A program made the position numbers and the translations under genes. From Amphritea sp. 1_MG-2023 (GTDB lineage Bacteria > Pseudomonadota > Gammaproteobacteria > Pseudomonadales > Balneatricaceae): a DNA stretch of 34,910 bases. Each line of letters starts with the position of its first letter. Position 1 is the stretch's first letter. The notes below the pieces were generated by a model. It was given only the letters and a program-made list of their open reading frames with translations. It was not told the origin of the DNA and did no database searches. Positions 6,668 to 15,036 of this stretch are shown piece after piece. The stretch is taken from NCBI RefSeq assembly GCF_030547545.1, contig NZ_JAUOQE010000039.1:1-34910 (forward strand), read 5' to 3'.

Positions 6668-7831
6668 TTAGGGCTTGGCTGCTGGGATAATCAGATCTAT
6701 TCGAGTACCGCCTTGTACTCGCGGTAGGATAAACAGGTTAGCGTGTATACGTGTGGCCCGTTCTTGCATTATTTTCATACCAAAGCTGTCTTGGCGCGCT
6801 TGATCGGCACTGATGCCTTTGCCGTTATCTTCGATACGAATACGCACCGAACCATCTTTCTGACGCAGTAACTGTACCCGTGCATGGCTGGCGTGGGCAT
6901 GGCGCACAATGTTGTTGAGTGCTTCACGAATAATGAACAGCGCTTGCGAGTCATCTTCGGTGAGTAATTGTTTGCCGACTCGATTATCCAATTCAAACAC
7001 CATCGCGCAACGCTGTTCAAACTCAGCGATGGCCTGCGTGATCGATTCCACTAATAGGCCCTGCTCAATGGAGAGTCGTGAGCAGGCAATCAATTCACGG
7101 GTTTGACGATACGCACATTGAGCTTGATGAGATAGGTCTTCACTGATTTTGGCCAGCTCGGGTTCGGCAGTGTGTTTGCATTGGGCGGCCAGGCGAGACG
7201 CCTTAATGCGCATATAGCCAAGAATCTGTGCCATCGAATCATGGAGTTCGGCGGCATGTGCCGCTTTTTCAGAACTGACAGCGGCATTGATACGTGATTG
7301 CTGTCGGCTCCAGCCATTAATACCGCTGCTGAGGGCTTCGACGACGGGAGCTGATAATTGATTAATCTGTTCGCTATTGGGTAATCGGTCCTTGAAACAT
7401 AGCACTATCCAGCCAGCACTGTCGGCAGCTTCTAGCGAGAGTTGCAGCGCGTGAATAGACAGCGTGCTGCCGGGCAGTTTATAGCGTAACTCGTTGGCGT
7501 CTTGGATGCTGTGTTCGGTGAGTTGGTAACGCAGTTGTGCCGCAAGGCCCATGGGAGGTGTCACGGTGCCTGTATGGAGAAGTTTGTGTTTGTCAGGGGT
7601 GGGCATCCCGATGAGGTAAATATCCGCTTCAAGATGAAAGCGCAGATAGCGCTGCAACTGATCGAGGCAGCGTTCTAAACTTTGCTCAATATCATCACTG
7701 CAAGCCAGATCGACCACAATTTGCGTTAGTGCGGGTGCATCGATGTCGTTTTTCTGCTTTACCTGCTGTTGACGTTGCTCGCGTAACAGTTGAGGAAAGT
7801 TGAGTAACCACAGGGGGATGGATATAGCCAT
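6668..7831 (-). CDS. NarX-like cytoplasmic histidine kinase (HisKA_3/HATPase_c)
   Basis: 387 aa. Residues about 30-175 form a GAF-like sensory region. The dimerisation/phosphotransfer helix has AELHDSMAQ with the phospho-acceptor His197, the NarX/DegS-type HisKA_3 box. N-box EALNNIVRHAHAS (about 303-315), G-box DNGKGI (335-340) and a final GGTRIDLIIP complete the ATPase. There is no transmembrane segment or signal peptide beyond a short hydrophobic N-terminus, so the stimulus is probably intracellular. AAGGAGG is ideally placed before the start. The gene is divergent from tdm and heads a same-strand series kinase-regulator-PAS-tmm-cupin. Confidence 0.92.
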   Translation of the reverse strand: MAISIPLWLLNFPQLLREQRQQQVKQKNDIDAPALTQIVVDLACSDDIEQSLERCLDQLQRYLRFHLEADIYLIGMPTPDKHKLLHTGTVTPPMGLAAQLRYQLTEHSIQDANELRYKLPGSTLSIHALQLSLEAADSAGWIVLCFKDRLPNSEQINQLSAPVVEALSSGINGWSRQQSRINAAVSSEKAAHAAELHDSMAQILGYMRIKASRLAAQCKHTAEPELAKISEDLSHQAQCAYRQTRELIACSRLSIEQGLLVESITQAIAEFEQRCAMVFELDNRVGKQLLTEDDSQALFIIREALNNIVRHAHASHARVQLLRQKDGSVRIRIEDNGKGISADQARQDSFGMKIMQERATRIHANLFILPRVQGGTRIDLIIPAAKP

Positions 7832-8140
7832 TTTAACCTCCTTACAGCGCGTTTGCCGGGATAGGGAAACGTCTCGTTATACGGTTAATTAAGCAGGTTC
7901 TGTGCCATTTAGAGAGAATACTCATAATGGATTACCCCTTCCTGAGCATTGTGCCTTAAATCACTATGAGTAAATATTTTTAACCTACAGGAAATTAAAT
8001 TTAGGCATTAATGGGGTGCTTTAGGTGCACCAAATTAGCTCTGAATGGCTTGGAAGCGCACTTATATAGCGCTGGAAATGTATCTAATCTGGGTGAAATT
8101 GAGTGATAGGTTTTATCGATAAGATTAACGAGGTAACGCT
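7832..8140. promoter_or_regulatory. Divergent control region, kinase gene / tdm
   Basis: 309 bp without a gene. It contains TACCCCTT (7933-7940, matching the motif upstream of tmm) inside a distant inverted pair ACTCATA (7920) / TATGAGT (7965). There is also a GGTGCACC palindrome at 8024-8031, overlapping a weak GG-N10-GC sigma-54-like pair (GG 8015-8016, GC 8027-8028). AT-rich between 7971 and 8010. Promoters for both directions must lie here, but I cannot fix them. Confidence 0.45.
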
Positions 8141-10447
8141 ATGACGATTCAGCAACAACAGGCTCAGACATGTGATTATGTCGCGAGCGAACAACCTCGA
8201 TTATATCGAGTTGAGGGGCAGGACGCACTTCGACTCGAGCTGCACGCGGGGGATCGAGTCTGTATTACATCGGCCGATTTACAGCAAGGCTGTGAGCTGC
8301 TGTTTATTGATGATGCGGGTAACGTAGCCGACTCTCCACTAGATAACTATTCACTGAGTGAAGCGGTTAATACGCAAGCGCAACGGGCTCAGCAGAGTGC
8401 GTCTGGACTGCGTTTAAATGAGTTACTGCGGGTTTGGGGGGTGACTGAGGCGGCATTAAAAACCGTTCACTGTTGTGCGGCTGAGGCGTTGCCAGAGTTT
8501 GCTGTGAGTGAACCGGTGACCATGGTGGTGCTGTGTTGCGGTAAAGATATGCAGGTGAGCGAGCAAACACCGGTGACCGCTTTGCAGGTGGCGCATTTTA
8601 CCACGGCTGAGGCGGATCTACCGCTGCCACTGGCGGCACCGCGGAGTGAATTTCGCGTGCCGCGTGGCAGTGCTCAGAGCTATGAGGTTAAGGCGGGCGA
8701 GTGGATTCAAATTATCGATGTTGAAGGCAAGCAGTGTAGTGATTTCATTGCATTTGATGCTGTGGCGTTGGCGCAAGGCAATGAGGTTGCTCTGGATGCC
8801 GTCGCCACTCGGACCTTGAATGGATTGACACTACCGCAGCCTGGATTGCATTCGAAGCTGGCCGATACACGTCAGCAAACCATGTTGGAGGTCGTGCAGG
8901 ATACTGTTGGGCATCACGATAGTTTTCTGTTTGCGTGTAATAGTAAGTATTACGAAGACAGTGGCTATTTTGGTCACCTTAATTGTACCGATAATTTTAA
9001 CCGCAGCCTGAGTCAATATGGCATCGCCGCTCGCGCGGGTTGGCCGGCGATTAATTTCTTTTTTAATACCAGTGCAGGCGACTGCGGCACGATTGCTTTT
9101 GAAGAGCCTTGGTCGCGTGCCGGTGATTATGTCTTGTTGCGGGCTAGCAGGGATTTAATCTGTGCTTCATCGGCCTGTCCCGACGATATTGATCCGGCGA
9201 ATGGCTGGAATCCAACCGATATTCATGTCCGCATCTATCCGAAAAACTGTGAGTTTCCGCGCTCAGTGGGATACCGAATTACACCAGAGGAACAACCCCG
9301 TATGACTAAGCCAACCGGTTTCCATGGCCGCACATCAGCCCTGACAAAACAGTTTACTGAGTACCGAGGCTACTGGGTGGCGGCGGAATATCAGAATTAC
9401 GGTGCGCGAGCCGAATATTTAGCCTGCCGTGAGCGGGTGGCGATGATTGATCTGACGCCTTTGAGAAAGTTTGAGGTGTTAGGTCCTGATGCCGAAACCC
9501 TATTGCAGTATGCCTTGACGCGCAACGTTGCACGTATGTCCATCGGCGAAGTGGTTTATTCGGCGGTTTGTCATAGCACCGGCGGGATGATCGATGATGG
9601 TACGTTGTTTCGGATGGGACAGCATGCATTCCGTTGGATCTGTGGGGATTCATATTGCGGTATTTGGTTACGACAACTCGCCGCCGAGAACGGCTGGCAG
9701 GTTCAGGTGAGAGAATCCACCGATCAGATCCATAACGTGGCGGTGCAGGGGCCTGAGAGTCGTAAACTGCTAGAGCAGATTATCTGGAATGCCGAGTCTT
9801 GTACGCCTGTCGCTGAGCTGGGGTGGTTCCGCTTTATGACCGGTCGTGTGGGAGGTCCAGAGGGTATGCCTGTCATGGTATCGCGTACAGGTTACACCGG
9901 CGAGCTTGGCTTTGAGGTGTGGTGTCATCCAGATCAGGGTGAGCAGTTATGGGACACGATCTGGCAAGCAGGCGAACCGTACGGGATTGCCCCGCTGGGG
10001 TTTGATGCCTTGGATATGTTGCGTATTGAGGCAGGCCTTATTTTTGCTGAACACGAATTCTGCGCCGAAACCAACCCTTATGAAGCGGGTATTGGCTTTA
10101 CCGTGCCGATGAAAACCAAGACCGATGACTTTGTTGGCCGAGAGGCCATCGCTGCGCAAAACCCACTCAGTCGGAAAAAACTGGTGGGTCTGATGATCGA
10201 TAGCCAAGAAGCCGTTAGTCATGGTGATTCAATCTTCAATGGTCGCTTTCCGGTGGGCGTGGTCACCAGCGCGACCTATTCACCGAGTCTGAAAAGCCAG
10301 ATAGCCCTGTGTCGTGTTGAGCCGCAGTTTGCCGAGGCGGGCACGGCGCTGGAAGTCGGGCAGCTGGATGGTCAGCGTAAGCGAATTCCGGTGCGTATCA
10401 CGACGTTACCGTTCTACGATCCAGAAAGAAGTCGAGTGAGAAGTTAA
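8141..10447 (+). CDS. tdm: Trimethylamine N-oxide demethylase
   Basis: 768 aa, matching the two-domain Tdm layout: an N-terminal DUF1989 region (about 165-375) and a C-terminal GcvT-like THF-binding region (about 395-765). Tdm splits TMAO into dimethylamine and formaldehyde; the GcvT part can capture the formaldehyde on THF. Within DUF1989 the cysteines C266 (FLFACNSKYY), C282 (LNCTDNF) and C341 (DLICASSAC) fit the three-Cys zinc site reported for Tdm. The C-terminus shows SRTGYTGELGFEVW and the closing LPFYDPERSR of GcvT folds. GAGGT precedes the ATG. It is the only plus-strand gene before a 460-bp gap, so it is probably monocistronic. Confidence 0.95.
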   Translation: MTIQQQQAQTCDYVASEQPRLYRVEGQDALRLELHAGDRVCITSADLQQGCELLFIDDAGNVADSPLDNYSLSEAVNTQAQRAQQSASGLRLNELLRVWGVTEAALKTVHCCAAEALPEFAVSEPVTMVVLCCGKDMQVSEQTPVTALQVAHFTTAEADLPLPLAAPRSEFRVPRGSAQSYEVKAGEWIQIIDVEGKQCSDFIAFDAVALAQGNEVALDAVATRTLNGLTLPQPGLHSKLADTRQQTMLEVVQDTVGHHDSFLFACNSKYYEDSGYFGHLNCTDNFNRSLSQYGIAARAGWPAINFFFNTSAGDCGTIAFEEPWSRAGDYVLLRASRDLICASSACPDDIDPANGWNPTDIHVRIYPKNCEFPRSVGYRITPEEQPRMTKPTGFHGRTSALTKQFTEYRGYWVAAEYQNYGARAEYLACRERVAMIDLTPLRKFEVLGPDAETLLQYALTRNVARMSIGEVVYSAVCHSTGGMIDDGTLFRMGQHAFRWICGDSYCGIWLRQLAAENGWQVQVRESTDQIHNVAVQGPESRKLLEQIIWNAESCTPVAELGWFRFMTGRVGGPEGMPVMVSRTGYTGELGFEVWCHPDQGEQLWDTIWQAGEPYGIAPLGFDALDMLRIEAGLIFAEHEFCAETNPYEAGIGFTVPMKTKTDDFVGREAIAAQNPLSRKKLVGLMIDSQEAVSHGDSIFNGRFPVGVVTSATYSPSLKSQIALCRVEPQFAEAGTALEVGQLDGQRKRIPVRITTLPFYDPERSRVRS

Positions 10448-10907
10448 GGAGAGCAGAAAGCTCACAGGGAGCGAGGTTGTAATGCGCAACCGCGCTGTCG
10501 GTGAGTAGGGTTTTAAGGGCGTATTCATTGCGCCGCGGCGAAGGATGAGTCGTAGTAATTGGGGGGGTGATGCAGTTGCTCACGAGGTGGTGAAGATCGC
10601 TATGTCGATGATGCGGTGATAGACGCTGAGGTTTAGTTAACTCTGCCACATCATTGCTCATCGAAGATATTGAGCCTCTTTGGTGCAATGCCTCATTTAA
10701 GGTCAATTAAATAATGAGGATAGTGTAGTAAATCAGAGTCAGTATTATCTAAGTAGTTGATTTAAAGAGATAAAAGGCCGTATTGGTATAGAAAATGCAT
10801 TTCCTGTTGGGAAATAAACTTTACTAATGATAAATAAAATTTAACGGCTTAACTAACAGTTCTACAGCGGAACAATAGAAAATTTAACAGATGAGAGGTT
10901 TCCAACT
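10448..10907. other. Gene-free region tdm-amt1 with regulatory signals
   Basis: A small hairpin (GCGAGGTTG/CAACCGCGC, about 10478-10497) follows tdm without a T-run. The middle holds only a low-quality minus-strand reading frame. The right half is AT-rich and carries the sigma-54-like element at 10783-10799, with a leader of about 100 nt before amt1. Confidence 0.5.
10783..10799 (+). promoter_or_regulatory. Candidate sigma-54 promoter of amt1
   Basis: TTGGTATAGAAAATGCA keeps the invariant GG-N10-GC spacing (GG at 10785-10786, GC at 10797-10798) with TTGG and TGCA boxes; the middle CACG of the -24 box is degenerate. It is 109 bp upstream of the ammonium-transporter-like gene, where NtrC/sigma-54 control would be expected. 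Confidence 0.5.
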
Positions 10908-12260
10908 ATGGAGCAGACAGCCCCTACACTAGCAGAGTTACAAACTCTGATTGAGATGACGGGTACCATCAATATGGAAGTATTCTATTGGTGGTGTACC
11001 GGCTTGATGGTGATTATCCATGCAGGCTTTTTGGCGTATGAAATGGGTGCATCCCGCCTGAAAAACGCACTGGCTTCCGGTGTGAAAAATATTTTGGCAT
11101 TTGCCTTTATTATCCCGACGTTCTTTTTCTTCGGCTGGTGGATCTACCTGGCGATGTATAACGGTTTTGTTCCCGACTTTGAAGCGGCTGCGGCAGGTCT
11201 GCCATGGTCGACCAATATGGGGCCGAATCTGAGTGATAATGCCAGCGGCATCTTCTGGGGTGCGTTTGTGCTCTTCGCGGCGACCACTGCATCGATCTTT
11301 TCGGGTGCCGTGATTGAGCGCATTCGGATGAGCTCGTTCCTTATTCTAGCGATTATTCTGGGATCGGTTGTTTGGATTCTCGGGGCTGCTTGGGGTTGGC
11401 ATCCAACCGGTTGGTTGACTGTTGAGTGGGGCTTCCATGACTTTGGTGCAGCCGGCTGTGTACACATGGTTGCTGGATTCTTCGCGCTGGGTGTAACTAT
11501 CAACCTTGGGCCTCGTATTGGTCGTTTCATGGCCGATGGTACGCCGGTCGATATTAAAGGCCATAGCATGCCGATGACTATCATTGGTCTGATGCTGATT
11601 ATCGTGGGCTTCTTTGGCTTCCTGGGCGGCTGCATGATCTACGCCGGTAGCGCTCAGTGGACCACTATCTTTGGTACTTCAGTTACCTTGTCAGCCGTGA
11701 GTTTCAATACGTTGATGGCTTTCTCTGGCGGTATTATCGGTGCTTACTTTGTGACTCGTCAGCCATTCTGGATGATGTCAGGTGCACTGGCCGGTATCTT
11801 CTCTGCTGCTCCAGGTTTGGATCTTTACTATCCACCACTGGCCTTCCTACTGGGTATCACCGGCGGTGTTGTGGCACCGTTAGCCGATAAGTTCATCACC
11901 AATAAGTTCAAAGTTGATGATGCCGTGGGTGCGTTTGCGGTGCATGGTGTTGGCGGTCTGATCGGACTTATTGGTCTGGGTGTGTTCGCTAGCGGCTTCC
12001 CGAATGTTATCGAAGGAGCGCCTAATGTTTCCTTCACCGGTCAGTTGATGAGTGCGGCTGTGATGGCTCTGCTGGGCTTTGTGCCAGGTTTTGGTCTGTC
12101 ATACGTGATGGCGAAAATGAACTTCTTGCGGGTGCCACCTAAGGCTGAAGAGATGGGTCTCGATATTGTTGAAGTACCTCTGGAAGCATATCCAGAATCA
12201 GTGCCTGCATACTCTTCTACATCTGAAGTGCCGGCTACTAAAATTACTGCAAATGCTTAA
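10908..12260 (+). CDS. Divergent Amt/MEP/Rh-family transporter
   Basis: 450 aa, multi-spanning membrane protein of the ammonium transporter family. Family residues present: D178 and first pore His186 (HDFGAAGCVHM), second pore His346 (AVHGVGG), and an A-W-G-W-H-P tryptophan block. The normally conserved WFGFN-x-GS segment reads FFGFLGGC here (residues 235-242), so the external-site Ser equivalent to S219 of E. coli AmtB is Cys and the Asn is Leu. It may therefore accept something other than, or besides, ammonium, such as methylamines. Followed at 11 nt by a 55-aa membrane protein and then eutBC. GAGAGG precedes the start. Distinct from the canonical amtB at 15451. Confidence 0.88.
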   Translation: MEQTAPTLAELQTLIEMTGTINMEVFYWWCTGLMVIIHAGFLAYEMGASRLKNALASGVKNILAFAFIIPTFFFFGWWIYLAMYNGFVPDFEAAAAGLPWSTNMGPNLSDNASGIFWGAFVLFAATTASIFSGAVIERIRMSSFLILAIILGSVVWILGAAWGWHPTGWLTVEWGFHDFGAAGCVHMVAGFFALGVTINLGPRIGRFMADGTPVDIKGHSMPMTIIGLMLIIVGFFGFLGGCMIYAGSAQWTTIFGTSVTLSAVSFNTLMAFSGGIIGAYFVTRQPFWMMSGALAGIFSAAPGLDLYYPPLAFLLGITGGVVAPLADKFITNKFKVDDAVGAFAVHGVGGLIGLIGLGVFASGFPNVIEGAPNVSFTGQLMSAAVMALLGFVPGFGLSYVMAKMNFLRVPPKAEEMGLDIVEVPLEAYPESVPAYSSTSEVPATKITANA

Positions 12261-12271
12261 GGAGAATGACT

Positions 12272-12439
12272 ATGAATTCAAGTCCAATTACTACTTGGGA
12301 AGGCGCTGAAGCGTACTTTACCTTCGCGGATAGCCCATCAGCAATGATGCTTATTTTAGGCTTGGCGGTGTTGGTTACTGCGGGTGCTGTAGTCGCGAGT
12401 GTGTTGCACGAAAACCACACTTATATCGATTATAAATAA
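12272..12439 (+). CDS. 55-aa single-span membrane protein, Amt-linked
   Basis: 55 aa. The N-terminal 23 residues are polar/amphipathic (TWEGAEAYFTFADSPS), a hydrophobic segment spans about residues 24-45 (AMMLILGLAVLVTAGAVVAS) and a short polar tail (HENHTYIDYK) follows. AAGGAG overlaps the amt1 stop codon, 7 nt before the ATG, so it should be translated in step with the transporter. It is followed by a hairpin (12474-12503). I do not recognise a family. By position it is a candidate accessory subunit of the divergent Amt. Confidence 0.75.
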   Translation: MNSSPITTWEGAEAYFTFADSPSAMMLILGLAVLVTAGAVVASVLHENHTYIDYK

Positions 12440-12473
12440 ACGTCCGACTATCTTTACGATAGGTCAAGAAAGT

Positions 12474-12503
12474 GTTCCGGAGCGGCTTACGTCGCTTCGG
12501 AAC
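12474..12503 (+). terminator. Hairpin after the small membrane protein gene
   Basis: GTTCCGGAGCG pairs with CGCTTCGGAAC (11 pairs, one G-U) around an 8-base loop, followed by TTATTTATAT. The T-rich tail is weak, so it may be a partial terminator or attenuator setting the ratio between amt1 and eutBC. Confidence 0.6.
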
Positions 12504-12575
12504 TTATTTATATACGGTTTTCATAAAGCGTTATCCTATTTATTTAAAAGTACCTTGTGTGGAGTATGCCTTCTT

Positions 12576-13961
12576 ATGACTCGTTATTCCGCGACAGCAG
12601 GCCAACAACACTGGCAATTTGATGATTTAAAAACGTTATTGGCCAAGGCTACACCGTTACGTTCCGGTGATTGCTTGGCGGGATTGGCCGCCGAGTCGAC
12701 GCGAGAACGCGTTGCGGCGCAGATTGCTTTGGCTGATTTGCCGTTGAAGGTATTTTTAAATGAACAGGTGATTCCTGCAGAAATCGATGAAGTCAGTCGA
12801 CTGATTGTGGAGAGTCATGATGCCCTAGCGTTTCTGCCGATCGCTCATCTGACGGTAGGGGATTTTCGTAACTGGTTGTTATCTGATCAAGCAACGAGTG
12901 ATAGTCTGAAGCAGTTATCGCCGGGATTGACGCCAGAGATGGTTGCGGCCGTCTCCAAGTTGATGCGCGTTCAGGATCTCATACTGGTTGCCTCAAAATG
13001 CCGCAATGAGACCGCGTTTCGTAACTCGCTGGGCGGTCAAGGGGTGTTATCGACCCGATTGCAACCTAACCATCCTATCGATGATCCGGCGGGTGTGGCC
13101 GCGAGTATTCTGGACGGCCTCATGTATGGCAGTGGTGATGCGGTTATCGGTATTAACCCTGCGACGGACAATTATAGTGCAGTGACCGATCTGCTGAAGA
13201 TGCTCGACGATATTATTCAGCATTATGGGATACCCACACAGTCCTGCGTATTGACGCATGTGACCAATCAGATTGAAGCGATTAATCGCGGTGTGCCGAT
13301 TGATCTGGTGTTTCAATCGATTGCCGGCACGCAAGCCGCTAACGATAGTTTTGGTATTAATCTAGCGCTGCTAGATGAAGCCAATCAAGCGGCACGTGAA
13401 CTCAAGCGGGGCAGTGTCGGTAATAACGTCATGTATTTTGAAACGGGTCAGGGCAGTGCGCTGTCGGCCAATGCCCATCATGGTGTGGATCAGCAGACCT
13501 GTGAGGTGCGGGCTTATGGTGTGGCGCGCCATTTTGAGCCGTTATTGGTGAATACGGTGGTTGGCTTTATCGGCCCCGAGTATCTTTATGATGGTAAGCA
13601 GATTATTCGTGCCGGGTTAGAAGATCACTTTTGTGGCAAGTTGTTAGGCTTGCCGATGGGCTGTGATATTTGCTACACCAATCATGCCGAAGCGGATCAG
13701 GATGATATGGATATGTTGCTAACGCAGATGGCGGTAGCCGGTATCAATTTCATCATGGGTATACCGGGAGGGGATGACATTATGCTGAATTATCAAACGA
13801 CCTCGTTTCACGATGCGCAGTATGTTCGCGAAGTGCTAGGGCTAAGGCCCGCACCGGAATTTGATCGCTGGTTACAACAGGTCGGTATTACTCAGCCTTC
13901 GGGAAAATTGGCTAAACGGATGCCAGATCAGTTCAGTCATCTATTGCAATCATTGTCGTAA
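12576..13961 (+). CDS. eutB: Ethanolamine ammonia-lyase heavy chain
   Basis: 461 aa from the ATG chosen, against 453 for E. coli EutB. An upstream in-frame start at 12399 would overlap the 55-aa gene and the hairpin and is rejected; GGAG lies 11 nt before 12576. Adenosylcobalamin-dependent conversion of ethanolamine to acetaldehyde and ammonia, with EutC. Recognised blocks: LRSGDCLAGLAAES, SARLQPNHP-like TRLQPNHP, DAVIGINPATD, THVTNQIEAI, FETGQGSALSA with the active-site Glu, VGFIGPEYLYDGKQIIRAGLEDHF, CYTNHAEADQ and GDDIMLNYQTTSFHD. No microcompartment genes, EutA reactivase or permease nearby. Confidence 0.96.
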   Translation: MTRYSATAGQQHWQFDDLKTLLAKATPLRSGDCLAGLAAESTRERVAAQIALADLPLKVFLNEQVIPAEIDEVSRLIVESHDALAFLPIAHLTVGDFRNWLLSDQATSDSLKQLSPGLTPEMVAAVSKLMRVQDLILVASKCRNETAFRNSLGGQGVLSTRLQPNHPIDDPAGVAASILDGLMYGSGDAVIGINPATDNYSAVTDLLKMLDDIIQHYGIPTQSCVLTHVTNQIEAINRGVPIDLVFQSIAGTQAANDSFGINLALLDEANQAARELKRGSVGNNVMYFETGQGSALSANAHHGVDQQTCEVRAYGVARHFEPLLVNTVVGFIGPEYLYDGKQIIRAGLEDHFCGKLLGLPMGCDICYTNHAEADQDDMDMLLTQMAVAGINFIMGIPGGDDIMLNYQTTSFHDAQYVREVLGLRPAPEFDRWLQQVGITQPSGKLAKRMPDQFSHLLQSLS

Positions 13962-13977
13962 ATACGGGGCCTTTGCC

Positions 13978-14793
13978 ATGAAAACGCCGCAAAAAATTCA
14001 GCAACAGTCCATCGTTAATGAAAATCCTTGGCAGGCATTGCGACGTTATACCGATGCACGGATTGCTCAGGGACGAGCCGGTGTTAGCGTGCCAACGGAG
14101 GCTCTATTGGCGTTTCAGATGGATCATGCCAGTGCTCGCGATGCGGTGCATCTGGCGCTTCAAGTTGAGCCTCTTGTCGAGCAGTTGCAGACGGCGGGTT
14201 ATGAGACCCTTAGGTTGCATAGTCAAGCGGCGGATCGGAGTGAATATTTACAGCGCCCCGATTTAGGGCGGCGACTGAGCTCCGCCTCAGCGAATACGTT
14301 ACAGACATATCGCCAGCAGCATCCGCAAGCGTGCAGCGTGGCTCTGGTGATCGCCGATGGTCTATCGTCGATGGCGGTGCAGCAGCATGCGGTGGCAATG
14401 GCGGATGCCGTGCTCGGTCGCCTGAAAAATCGAGGCTTGAGTGTGGCGCCGGTGACGTTGGTTACACAAGGGCGTGTTGCGGTGGGCGATGAAATCGGTG
14501 AACGGTTGGGCGCTGAATTACTGATTCTGTTGGTGGGGGAGCGTCCCGGGCTTAGCTCGCCGGACAGTCTGGGGATTTACTATACTTATCAGCCTCGCGT
14601 TGGTTTAACGGATGCGCAGCGAAACTGCATCTCTAATGTACGCCCTGCAGGCATGAGTATTACTATGGCCACCGACAAACTAATTTGGTTGATTGATGAA
14701 TCTATGCGTTTGAAATGTTCGGGTGTGACCCTTAAAGATCAGTCGGTTAGCGCAGCTAAGGTGAATACCCATAAGAATTTTTTGCTGCCGTGA
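13978..14793 (+). CDS. eutC: Ethanolamine ammonia-lyase light chain
   Basis: 271 aa; E. coli EutC is 295 aa and has a longer N-terminal extension. EutC binds cobalamin at the interface with EutB. Recognised blocks: W..LRRYTDARIAQGRAGVS, AFQMDHASARDAVH, HSQAADRSEYLQRPDLGRRL, VALVIADGLSS, LLVGERPGLSSPDSLGIYYTYQPRVG, ISNVRPAGMSI, and a final CSGVTLKD. The start is 14 nt after the eutB stop. A strong terminator follows at 14861. The short N-terminus suggests a free cytosolic enzyme rather than a microcompartment-targeted one. Confidence 0.95.
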   Translation: MKTPQKIQQQSIVNENPWQALRRYTDARIAQGRAGVSVPTEALLAFQMDHASARDAVHLALQVEPLVEQLQTAGYETLRLHSQAADRSEYLQRPDLGRRLSSASANTLQTYRQQHPQACSVALVIADGLSSMAVQQHAVAMADAVLGRLKNRGLSVAPVTLVTQGRVAVGDEIGERLGAELLILLVGERPGLSSPDSLGIYYTYQPRVGLTDAQRNCISNVRPAGMSITMATDKLIWLIDESMRLKCSGVTLKDQSVSAAKVNTHKNFLLP

Positions 14794-14860
14794 ACGTCAG
14801 TTACTGCGTGCCGTGAGTCTAGGGTGCGCTATGAGCTGATGATTAAACCTTCTTCCCCCA

Positions 14861-14899
14861 AAACCAGCAATATCGCCTCCGATGTTGTTGGTTTTTTTT
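14861..14899 (+). terminator. Intrinsic terminator after eutC
   Basis: AAACCAGCAATATC pairs with GATGTTGTTGGTTT (14 pairs, two G-U) around a GCCTCC loop, ending in a run of eight T. Its sequence closely resembles the terminator after mgdD. Confidence 0.9.
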
Positions 14900-15036
14900 A
14901 TGCGTTAAGCAAGATGTTATAGATTAGTGCGCGAGGAGTGATTCAAGCTGGTGCAACGCTTCATAAAGGTGCGTTTGGTCAAGTGTGATTGCCTGTTTAG
15001 TTAATTAAGTAATTGATTTTTAATAATAAAAAAATG

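Noticed and set aside
8013-8031. Sigma-54 promoter for tdm
   Set aside because: GG-N10-GC spacing is present but the -24 box is poor and it overlaps a GGTGCACC palindrome; kept only as a remark within the intergenic entry.
10398-10706. 102-aa minus-strand frame downstream of tdm
   Set aside because: Overlaps the tdm 3' end, Pro/His/Ser-rich low-complexity composition and no ribosome-binding site; probably chance.
12399-12575. N-terminal extension of EutB to a 520-aa protein
   Set aside because: It overlaps the 55-aa gene and the hairpin, is unlike EutB, and a suitable start with GGAG exists at 12576, giving the family length.
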